This document shows, one piece after another, positions 36,031 to 42,430 of a DNA stretch of 64,000 nt. Where the stretch lies: assembly GCA_964570685.1 (NCBI GenBank), contig CAZMZC010000009.1, forward strand, positions 1 to 64,000. The letters run 5' to 3'. Source of the stretch: UBA1189 sp964570685. Lineage in GTDB: Bacteria > Bacteroidota > Bacteroidia > Bacteroidales > Bacteroidaceae. Made by a program: the position numbers and the translations under genes. Position 1 is the stretch's first letter, and every line of letters begins with the position of its first letter. The notes under the pieces were generated by a model. The model had not been told where the DNA came from. It ran no database searches and saw nothing but the letters and a program-made list of their open reading frames with translations.

Positions 36031-36462
36031 TTATAGACCTTTTCTGATATTCCAAATCCAAACTATAAGTATAGTTGCAAAGATTGTGACTAGAAATCGA
36101 ATGTCCCATTGTCTTGTAAGAAATCTGTATAAACTATTATCCTTCTTATATCCATCTCTAAGTGCCCACACTAACATTGCCATATAGAATATTATCAGCA
36201 AAAATGACAGCGGATTGATAAGCAGAGCACTCAACAAATCTCCATGCAGTAGAGCATAAGCCGCTCTTGTTCCACCACATCCAGGACATGGGTATCCTGT
36301 TAAAGTCTTGAATAAACAAGAAGGTATAGGCAAATTCTCTGAGAAAACGACCCAGAGAATTGCCAATATCATTGCTCCTACAAGAATTAGAAACTCCTTA
36401 TAGCAATGGTAGAATTTCCATAAGCTTTTGGAAATTGTATTTTTTAACCCATTTCCAGACAC
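36031..36462 (-). CDS. DUF2752 membrane protein
   Basis: 143 residues with three hydrophobic segments. The diagnostic PCPGCGGTRAAYALLHGDLLSALLINPLS lies near residue 60. DUF2752 proteins are small membrane proteins of unknown function. The 5' end overlaps the upstream gene by 65 bases if the first ATG is used, so the true start may be slightly internal. Last gene of a four-gene minus-strand cassette of TM2-type proteins. Confidence 0.85.
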   Translation of the reverse strand: MSGNGLKNTISKSLWKFYHCYKEFLILVGAMILAILWVVFSENLPIPSCLFKTLTGYPCPGCGGTRAAYALLHGDLLSALLINPLSFLLIIFYMAMLVWALRDGYKKDNSLYRFLTRQWDIRFLVTIFATILIVWIWNIRKGL

Positions 36463-36832
36463 AGGCCAATCCTATGATATAGAGAATCCACATGGTTAAT
36501 GCTGCAGCGACCATTAATATTGCAAGAAAACCAAAATCCCCTTCTTCTAGCAATAGAGCAGCAGGGATAAAAGAGATAATATATAGTAAAATAGCTATAA
36601 TTTGAATAATCCCATATCCTGTTTTCTTGGCATAGAAAGCACCTCCTCCAAATGCTCCAAGAAACCAGCCGAGTATCAAACCTGTCATTGGACTCTTAAA
36701 TTTTATACTATATAATGTTTGAAAGTTTTCTTCCTTAACCTTCTCCAAATAACCATTGGCTACTGCTGCATCGCGTGATGTTAAATACTTACTAAACCGA
36801 TGTGATGTCAAAATAAGCTGCTCATTAGTCAT
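36398..36832 (-). CDS. TM2-like membrane protein with extended hydrophobic C-terminus
   Basis: 144 residues. A soluble N-terminal helix pair (LILTSHRFSKYLTSRDAAVANGYLEKV) resembles that of the two TM2 proteins next to it. A TM2-like glycine-rich hairpin follows (KSPMTGLILGWFLGAFGGGAFYAKKTGYG), and then two further helices. The usual DRF motif between the TM2 helices is replaced by GGAFYAKK, so it is a divergent member. Confidence 0.7.
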   Translation of the reverse strand: MTNEQLILTSHRFSKYLTSRDAAVANGYLEKVKEENFQTLYSIKFKSPMTGLILGWFLGAFGGGAFYAKKTGYGIIQIIAILLYIISFIPAALLLEEGDFGFLAILMVAAALTMWILYIIGLACVWKWVKKYNFQKLMEILPLL

Positions 36833-36859
36833 AATTCTATTATTTACTGGATTAAAAAA

Positions 36860-37210
36860 TCAGAACTCCATGCATAACAATGTATCAGAAAGTTCCTTAT
36901 AATTCCTATATTTTGTTCTTCTTGTAGCACTGATGATGTCAACAATCCACCAAATGTACAACCCTCCACAAGTAAACAACTTCAAGACTCCCAGTCCAAC
37001 TTGTCCCAAAGCAAATCTATCAGCAGCGAAAAAGCCTGCAGCAGCTGCAAGAAGCAATATCGTAGTGGGCTCCTTAAACTCTATGGTTTGAATAGACACA
37101 GCCTTCGAGTCATCTAATTGCATCAATGCATTTCTAACCATTGCTAATTTCTCATATGGAAGTTTGTCAGCATTCTGTGCTAAGAACAAGTCTACCTTCA
37201 GTTGTTCCAT
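36860..37210 (-). CDS. TM2-domain protein, copy 2
   Basis: 116 residues: an N-terminal soluble region (MEQLKVDLFLAQNADKLPYEKLAMVRNAL), then a TM2 hairpin with ADRFALGQVGLGVLKLFTCGGLYIWWIVDI. The end YRNYKELSDTLL matches its upstream neighbour. Clearly paralogous to the 119-residue protein at 37238-37597. TM2 proteins in bacteria are of unknown role. Confidence 0.85.
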   Translation of the reverse strand: MEQLKVDLFLAQNADKLPYEKLAMVRNALMQLDDSKAVSIQTIEFKEPTTILLLAAAAGFFAADRFALGQVGLGVLKLFTCGGLYIWWIVDIISATRRTKYRNYKELSDTLLCMEF

Positions 37211-37237
37211 TTTGTTGCTTATTTGGGAAGGGACTTA

Positions 37238-37597
37238 TTAGTAGATTGAAATTCCTTGCATCATCAATGTGTCAACCAGTTTCTTGTAATTATGTTCCTG
37301 CACCATTTTCTTAGCATTGACCATATCTACAATCCACCAAATATAGCATCCACCGCAAGTAAATAGTTTTAATAAACCTAGGCCGACCTCACCTAACATA
37401 AATCGGTCAACACCCCATGTCCCAAGAAGGATAGAAAGGATTAATCCTGTTGTAGGATCTTTAAAATCAAGTGTTTGAATGCTCATCGCTTTTGAATCAT
37501 CTACTTTTACCAATGTTTCTTTAATGAGCATAATCTTTTCGCTGGGAAATTTGCTTGCGTTCTGTGTTAGAAACATGTCAATCTTTTGTTGCTCCAT
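37238..37597 (-). CDS. TM2-domain protein, copy 1
   Basis: 119 residues. MEQQKIDMFLTQNASKFPSEKIMLIKETL is followed by DFKDPTTGLILSILLGTWGVDRFMLGEVGLGLLKLFTCGGCYIWWIVDM, the full TM2 signature with its DRF motif. Spacing of 27 bases to the next paralogue indicates one operon ending in the DUF2752 gene. The soluble N-terminus conserved in all three suggests a shared partner. Confidence 0.87.
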   Translation of the reverse strand: MEQQKIDMFLTQNASKFPSEKIMLIKETLVKVDDSKAMSIQTLDFKDPTTGLILSILLGTWGVDRFMLGEVGLGLLKLFTCGGCYIWWIVDMVNAKKMVQEHNYKKLVDTLMMQGISIY

Positions 37598-37650
37598 AGT
37601 CCTTTTGTTTTTTAGTTATACATAAAGTTAATAAATTAAATCTAACCAAA

Positions 37651-37862
37651 GCAAAAAAGAAGCGTGGTCTGCTATGCCACGCCTTTGATTGGAGGTCCTA
37701 GGAAAACCTTTGCGAACAGATGTAACGATAACAGTCCACGCGAAACGCGCAGAACCATCATGCAATCCTTGTTCGCTATTGAAAATTTCCTAGGTTTCCA
37801 ATCAACAAGAGAGCATAACGCTTCTATTTTACCAAAATGTCTTGACGAGTCTTTCGGCTCAT
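37651..37862 (-). ncRNA. Probable structured small RNA (about 210 nt), 6S-like foldback candidate
   Basis: On the minus strand a textbook promoter at 37900-37869 is followed by ~210 bases without a credible gene, ending in a GCGTGG/CCACGC stem (37682-37662) and a TCTTTTTT run (37660-37652). Inside, three successive perfect helices form one long rod: TTGATTGGA/TCCAATCAA (37797-37805 with 37685-37693), CCTAGGAAA/TTTCCTAGG (37786-37794 with 37697-37705) and GCGAACA/TGTTCGC (37770-37776 with 37712-37718). Short asymmetric internal loops separate them, and a ~50-nt apical part follows. A long rod with bubbles is the shape of 6S RNA, which binds RNA polymerase. I cannot confirm the family by eye. 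Confidence 0.65.
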
Positions 37863-37868
37863 CGGTGA

Positions 37869-37900
37869 CAAAGTTAGTGCAAACCGAGCGAAATACCAAA
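37869..37900 (-). promoter_or_regulatory. Promoter of the structured small RNA
   Basis: Minus strand: TTTG at 37900-37897, exactly 20 bp, then TAACTTTG at 37876-37869. Confidence 0.65.
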
Positions 37901-37999
37901 ATATGTTTTGAGAATTTTCGAGGTGCAGCCCAACTTCTTCTTGCGAAGCAAGATAAAGTTATAAAAACTCTCGAATACATCGCAACTATCATCAGATTA

Positions 38000-38031
38000 T
38001 TTGCTATTCTGCCATTAAAGTGGTACATTTG
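38000..38031 (+). promoter_or_regulatory. Promoter of the DUF6078 gene
   Basis: TTTG at 38000-38003, exactly 20 bp, then TACATTTG at 38024-38031, 35 bases before the chosen ATG. This rules out the much longer upstream open frame, which only runs across the antisense small RNA. Confidence 0.65.
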
Positions 38032-38065
38032 TACTATCAAACAACCACTTAAATCAAACAAGCTT

Positions 38066-38509
38066 ATGACACAACAGACAGCGACAAAGACAAACGGAGA
38101 AGTCCCCAACAATTATACCCTCTGCATCAAGGACGATTGCCCGAAGGCAGCTACTTGCTTGCGCCATGTGGCAGTGAAGATGATGCCCTCTGAGATGCAG
38201 AAGTGGAGCATCATAAGCCCTGCATACCTGGCACAGACAGAGGGCGAGTGCCCCGTGTACCGCTCTGCCGAGAAGGTGCAGTATGCTCGCGGCTTCGTGC
38301 GGATGATAAGAACGCTGCCTGTGAACGTATCGGAAATGGTAGCGAAAAGGCTGATTGCACACTTCGGACGCAATGCCTACTACGATATGCGCAAGGGAAA
38401 ACGCCCTATTGCACCTGCCGAACAGGAGATTATCCGCACTGTGGTAGCCGAATGTGGAGTTGGGCAAGAGGTGGTGTTCGATAGCTACGAGGTGGGTTAT
38501 CAGTGGTAA
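38066..38509 (+). CDS. DUF6078 family protein
   Basis: 147 residues from ATG at 38066. NYTLCIKDDCPKAATCLRHVA and GECPVYRSAEKVQYARGF give a cysteine pattern (two near the start, one after, one mid-protein), typical of DUF6078. RLIAHFGRNAYYDMRKGKRPIAPAEQEII is its conserved C-terminal part. The family is confined to Bacteroidetes and has no known function; the cysteines suggest a metal site. Soluble, cytosolic. Confidence 0.75.
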   Translation: MTQQTATKTNGEVPNNYTLCIKDDCPKAATCLRHVAVKMMPSEMQKWSIISPAYLAQTEGECPVYRSAEKVQYARGFVRMIRTLPVNVSEMVAKRLIAHFGRNAYYDMRKGKRPIAPAEQEIIRTVVAECGVGQEVVFDSYEVGYQW

Positions 38510-38551
38510 TCTCAATCCTTAGTTAAAGCCTTTTTTAATAAGATTAGTCAT

Positions 38552-38683
38552 CTGAATCAGTTTTTCTGTGTAAAAACTGTAGTTTTATCAAGCAAAAACT
38601 ACAGTTTGGAAGGCTAAAAACTGGAGTTTGGAACTGAACAAATTGTAGTTTGTAGCCGTACAAACTGAATCGTAATAGAGAAG
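38552..38683. repeat. Array of six degenerate 22-bp units with palindromic cores
   Basis: Four 12-base palindromes of the form AAACTnnAGTTT start at 38574, 38596, 38618 and 38640, exactly 22 bp apart. A half copy at 38662 and a looser unit at 38552 continue the same period. The array reaches to within a few bases of the next start codon. It lacks the long unique spacers of CRISPR. A second array with the same period is at 54431-54780. Confidence 0.7.
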
Positions 38684-38685
38684 AT

Positions 38686-39489
38686 ATGAACACGTCACAC
38701 TGGGCATTGGTCACTGGAGGCAGTGCGGGTATCGGACTTGCCATAGCTCGCGAACTGCTGCGCAAGGAGTATCGGGTGATACTGGTGAGCCGCTCTGAGG
38801 AGCGCTTGCAGGAGGCACGCCGCAGGCTGCTCAGCGAGACGGGTAGGGGAGAGGAGTGCATCGCACTCCGTGCTGCCGACCTCACACAAGCGGACGCACC
38901 AGCCGAGCTGCTGCGCTGGACCTCCGAGATGGGCTATACCGTGGAGGTGCTGGTAAACAATGCGGGGATGTATTTCTTCCACGATGCCGTGGCGCTCCCG
39001 GTAGAGGATGTGGAGCGTATCGTCAGTCTCAATGTGCGCTCTGTGGCGATGATGTGCCGCCTCTTTGGCGAGCAGATGGCAGGGCGTGGGCATGGCTACA
39101 TACTCAACCTGTCATCCTACTCCGTATATATGCGTCTGCCCGGCTGGTCGCTCTACAGTGGCAGCAAGGCTTTCGTGCGCAACTTTTCCATCACCTTTGG
39201 TCGCGAGATGCGTTCGCGGGGTGTAGTGGTGACTACGGCGGCACCGGCCGGCGTGGCCACAGAGCTGATGGGCTTGCCGCCCAAGGTGTTTCGCTTGGCA
39301 AAGAAGACAGGCTTCCTGATGCGTCCCGAAACCTGTGCCCGCAGAGTAGTGAAGGCACTCTTCAAGGGACGCGAATACATCATCCCCGGCTGGTACAACC
39401 GCCTATGGATACCGCTGCTCAGCTGCATAGGGCGCCGCACTGCCGTATGGTTTCACCGAAAGACCGCGCGGTGGCCTATTTCTTCATAG
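38686..39489 (+). CDS. Short-chain dehydrogenase/reductase
   Basis: 267 residues. ALVTGGSAGIGLAIAREL is the nucleotide-binding glycine motif, VNNAGMYFF the NNAG motif, and LSSYSVYMRLPGWSLYSGSKAF holds the catalytic serine and YxxxK. The C-terminal part (KTGFLMRPETCARRVVKALFKG, then a hydrophobic end) resembles the DltE/3-oxoacyl reductase-like group that sits on the membrane. Substrate unknown. The start codon lies directly after a 22-bp repeat array that replaces an ordinary leader. The last 14 bases overlap the convergent membrane-protein gene. Confidence 0.87.
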   Translation: MNTSHWALVTGGSAGIGLAIARELLRKEYRVILVSRSEERLQEARRRLLSETGRGEECIALRAADLTQADAPAELLRWTSEMGYTVEVLVNNAGMYFFHDAVALPVEDVERIVSLNVRSVAMMCRLFGEQMAGRGHGYILNLSSYSVYMRLPGWSLYSGSKAFVRNFSITFGREMRSRGVVVTTAAPAGVATELMGLPPKVFRLAKKTGFLMRPETCARRVVKALFKGREYIIPGWYNRLWIPLLSCIGRRTAVWFHRKTARWPISS

Positions 39490-39826
39490 CCCAGGTGTTG
39501 GCCAAAATCAAAGTTACAATAACTAATAATAGGGTGGAAACGACAAACAGACCACGGCCCATAATGTCCATGTCCCGTAATGCCATTAGGCACGCCGATA
39601 AGATAAAGATAGAACCTACAAGGAAACGCAAGCGCTTGATGTTGCATTTCTCCTTCTCTTCTTGGCTGGCGGTGTTGTAGCCCGCTATCAAGATGTCACC
39701 TTTGCCTGTGAAGAGAATGATTGCTACGAATAGACTTGCCAATGCTTGACCCGCTACACCGCCGATAAGTGTATTTAGAAGAGCGGTAATGACGATGAAA
39801 AGCAGTATGATAAGGAAGTTTCTCAT
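39476..39826 (-). CDS. Small four-helix membrane protein
   Basis: 116 residues, mostly hydrophobic, with helices at about 3-20, 22-42, 66-84 and 92-112 and a charged loop EEKEKCNIKRLR between the second and third. I do not recognise a family. Expression is supported by a good promoter (39877-39847). Confidence 0.65.
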   Translation of the reverse strand: MRNFLIILLFIVITALLNTLIGGVAGQALASLFVAIILFTGKGDILIAGYNTASQEEKEKCNIKRLRFLVGSIFILSACLMALRDMDIMGRGLFVVSTLLLVIVTLILANTWAMKK

Positions 39827-39846
39827 TGTGTAAAGGATTTATGGTG

Positions 39847-39877
39847 CAAATATAAAGAAAATCAATGGAAAACCAAA
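39847..39877 (-). promoter_or_regulatory. Promoter of the small membrane protein gene
   Basis: Minus strand: TTTG at 39877-39874, 19 bp, then TATATTTG at 39854-39847, 20 bases before the start. Confidence 0.6.
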
Positions 39878-39994
39878 CGGTTGATGCAAATTACACAATA
39901 AAATATAGGTAATTGCAAATGGGGTGGGGTAGAGATGTGGCAGTGTAGAAATATTTTTGTACATTTACAGCCTAAACAATTAACAACATCTATT

Positions 39995-40212
39995 ATGAGA
40001 ACGCGAAGCCTTATGGTAGCCCTCGGCATAGTGCTGTGCTCATCATCCAAGGCGACAAAGACCCCGTAGTATCGATGCAGGACTCTGAACGTGCTGTGAA
40101 GATATACAAGGATGCCCGCCTGCACGTCATCCCCGGAGCGGGTCACGGATTCAAACCGAAAGAGTTTGAGGAGTCACTACAGCAAATTACGCTATTCCTT
40201 AAAGATAGCTAA
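39995..40212 (+). pseudogene. Alpha/beta-hydrolase remnant: signal peptide joined to C-terminal fragment
   Basis: The frame opening at 39995 reads MRTRSLMVALGIVL, like an export signal, but stops after 23 codons. In another frame the same DNA continues as VLIIQGDKDPVVSM...VIPGAGHGFKPKEF, ending at a TAA at 40212. This is the last catalytic Asp (GDKDPVV) and His (GAGHGF) segment of a serine hydrolase. The central part, including the nucleophile, has been deleted. Confidence 0.8.
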
Positions 40213-40286
40213 TAATTACTTATCAGTATTTCAAATACTTATACTAAAAAAGTCCTAAAATTGGAGTAAATACAAACTCCTCATTG

Positions 40287-40946
40287 TTAGTCTATGCACT
40301 CACAAGTCAGCGCAGTATCAATCGCTACCGACGTGCCCAGAGTTTCGCTCACCTGACGAAGATAGATATGCATAGAGTCGAGGCCTACGGAGAGGCGGAG
40401 CGAATCCAACTTATCCATATCTTCTATCGGATAAACGTAAGTGAATACCTCTCCATCACGCTGCGTATAACCAGTCTGCGTGCCATAGCGCTGAGGACGT
40501 TGGCGACGTACGTTCACGCGGTCCGATAGGGTAGCGTAATCGGCCAAACTGATAATGCCACGCATCGCCTGCTGCTCTATCAATGGGAGGTACCGCTCCT
40601 GATACTCCACATCACCATGGTCGATGATAAGCCAGATAGTTTGGTTCGACTGTTCGCTCAATCCATCGGGCCAACCATTCTGCAAGAGCGAATCTACGAC
40701 AACTCTATTTAGGCTGTTCGTACGCTCCTGCTCTTCAACAAGCATCACGATGGAATCGACCAATTCCGCTCGTTGCTCAGCAATGAAAGCTCGCTGCACC
40801 CTCATCAGTTCGTGCCGTATCTGTTGGTCACGCTCATGCAATTCGCTGAGCAACAAATCGGTTTGCGCAGCCGATGAATGCATGCTTTTTTTATTGGTAC
40901 AGCCAAAAGCCAAGCACATAAGTAAGATTGGAATTAATCTTTTCAT
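40287..40946 (-). CDS. DUF6624-like lipoprotein
   Basis: 219 residues. MKRLIPILLMCLAFGC gives a lipobox with Cys16. After a helical, charged region (20-95), LIIDHGDVEYQERYLPLIEQQAMRG and YATLSDRVNVRRQRPQRYGTQTG match the pattern of DUF6624 proteins (Q...YLPL...DRV...Q.YGTQ). Function unknown; probably periplasm-facing. Stands alone between a pseudogene and the thioredoxin-like gene. Confidence 0.68.
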   Translation of the reverse strand: MKRLIPILLMCLAFGCTNKKSMHSSAAQTDLLLSELHERDQQIRHELMRVQRAFIAEQRAELVDSIVMLVEEQERTNSLNRVVVDSLLQNGWPDGLSEQSNQTIWLIIDHGDVEYQERYLPLIEQQAMRGIISLADYATLSDRVNVRRQRPQRYGTQTGYTQRDGEVFTYVYPIEDMDKLDSLRLSVGLDSMHIYLRQVSETLGTSVAIDTALTCECID

Positions 40947-41050
40947 AGTAATATGAATAAAGAATAATTTTTAGAATTAACTACTATATCACTCTTCCTC
41001 TATACAAAGCAGCGATGTCACATCCAAATCTTTGGGTAAACAAACAAGCC

Positions 41051-41815
41051 TCATAGCCTCGACTTATTTGATAATGCCTGAATAAATTTTTTCAACTCCT
41101 CTCTTTGTATATGAGAGGTTCCATATTCCACCTTTGCAATTACTCCCTTCTCATCAACGACAATAAACATAGGATATCCATTACCACCGATAAACTTGGT
41201 AAATTGGACATCATTTACAAGATGAATCCAATTAAAGCCTCGCTTCTGAAGGACTGGACGTGCTCTTTCCGCATCCTCGAATGTCGAAGAAAAGAACATC
41301 ACATCAGGCATTTCACGTTTCCAGAGAGATAGCTCTGGCATCTCAGCACAGCAAGACCCACACCCCGTATACCAAAGATTAAGCACCATTACTTTCCCAT
41401 TCACATCCGCATTAGTCCACTTCCTTCCATCAATATCTGTTGCTGAAAAAGCCGGGAATTTGTCGCCTGCCTTCACTATGACTTCATTTACGACCTGCGC
41501 TGAGACACCCTGATTTCTCGCTTTTGACTCATCATACATCTCAAGAAGCAACTTACCTTCAGGAACCTGCTCTTTAGGAATGGCATACTTCAAGACCTCC
41601 TTTGGAAGTGGTGCAGACAACTCTATACCTAAAGTAGCACTTCCATTAGGTGTTTTCAACATATATATAGTCTTTATGCCCTGCCGTGAGACGGGCATTT
41701 CATCAAAGAAATACCCATCAATTAGAATATACTTTTGACGTTCGTTTGCTGTTTGCGCAATTACACAAACAGCAAATGCCAACATGGCAATAAATAGAAC
41801 AACCTTCCTCGTCAT
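41051..41815 (-). CDS. TlpA-like thioredoxin-fold protein, exported
   Basis: 254 residues with signal peptide MTRKVVLFIAMLAFAVCVIA. The C-terminal half is a redoxin: GDKFPAFSATDIDGRKWTNADVNGKVMVLNLWYTGC, with the redox motif CGSC (in GCGSCCAEMP, followed by an extra cysteine), and NGYPMFIVVDEKG with the cis-proline. The N-terminal half (20-125) is unrecognised. It would reduce or form disulfides in the periplasm. The third cysteine directly after the CxxC is unusual. Confidence 0.86.
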   Translation of the reverse strand: MTRKVVLFIAMLAFAVCVIAQTANERQKYILIDGYFFDEMPVSRQGIKTIYMLKTPNGSATLGIELSAPLPKEVLKYAIPKEQVPEGKLLLEMYDESKARNQGVSAQVVNEVIVKAGDKFPAFSATDIDGRKWTNADVNGKVMVLNLWYTGCGSCCAEMPELSLWKREMPDVMFFSSTFEDAERARPVLQKRGFNWIHLVNDVQFTKFIGGNGYPMFIVVDEKGVIAKVEYGTSHIQREELKKFIQALSNKSRL

Positions 41816-41846
41816 ATACTATATTTTATTTAATCCAACACACCAA

Positions 41847-42380
41847 CTATTCACCTTCGAGGCAGAGCAGCGAAGTCACATCCACATCTTTTGGGAATAT
41901 ATCGCGACCCTTGAGGTCGATGAGCTCGATGATAAAGTTTACGTAAGTAGCCTTGGGCGCAAACTTCTGCACGAGGTTGTATGCGGCAAGCATAGTGCCT
42001 CCTGTTGCCAAAAGATCATCGTGAATGAGCACCACATCGTTCTCCGAAATGGCATCTTTGTGAATCTCTATCGTGTCTACGCCGTACTCTTTTTGATAAC
42101 TTTCTTGAATTGTTTCGGCTGGAAGTTTTCCAGGTTTGCGCACTGGGACGAAGCCTGCGCCCAAACGAATTGCCAAACTTGCACCAACAATGAAGCCGCG
42201 AGACTCGATTCCTACCACTTTCGTGATACCTTTGTCCTTGTACATTTCATAAAGTGTATCTTCAAGTTCCTTCAAGCACTCGGCATTCTTGAACAGAGTT
42301 GTCACGTCACGGAAAAGAATCCCAGGAATAGGGAAGTCGGGAATACTGCGAAGATTCGCTAATAAGAGTTCTTTGTTCAT
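41847..42380 (-). CDS. apt: Adenine phosphoribosyltransferase
   Basis: 177 residues. VVLIHDDLLATGGTMLAA is the PRPP-binding motif, and VVGIESRGFIVGASLAIRLGAGFVPVRKPGKLP is typical of Apt. It salvages adenine to AMP. Length is normal. It is transcribed after mnmG with a 50-base gap that contains a parS site. Confidence 0.96.
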   Translation of the reverse strand: MNKELLLANLRSIPDFPIPGILFRDVTTLFKNAECLKELEDTLYEMYKDKGITKVVGIESRGFIVGASLAIRLGAGFVPVRKPGKLPAETIQESYQKEYGVDTIEIHKDAISENDVVLIHDDLLATGGTMLAAYNLVQKFAPKATYVNFIIELIDLKGRDIFPKDVDVTSLLCLEGE

Positions 42381-42414
42381 AATTATTTTGTTTTTATTGA
42401 TGTTCTACTAAAAT

Positions 42415-42430
42415 TGTTCCACGTGAAACA
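42415..42430. other. Canonical parS chromosome-partition site
   Basis: TGTTCCACGTGAAACA, a near-complete 16-bp palindrome, is identical to the well-known Bacillus subtilis parS site bound by ParB (Spo0J). It ends one base before the mnmG stop codon and lies between mnmG and apt. parS sites cluster around chromosomal origins, and a DnaA-box cluster lies 3.2 kb away. A match of this length is unlikely by chance in 64 kb. Confidence 0.85.

Noticed and set aside
37672..38112. Open frames on both strands over the small RNA
   Set aside because: Neither shows a protein family; the structure, promoter and terminator favour a non-coding RNA, and the DUF6078 promoter excludes the long plus-strand start.
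38552..38683. Possible CRISPR array
   Set aside because: Units are contiguous 22-mers without unique spacers of the usual length, and no cas genes are in the window.
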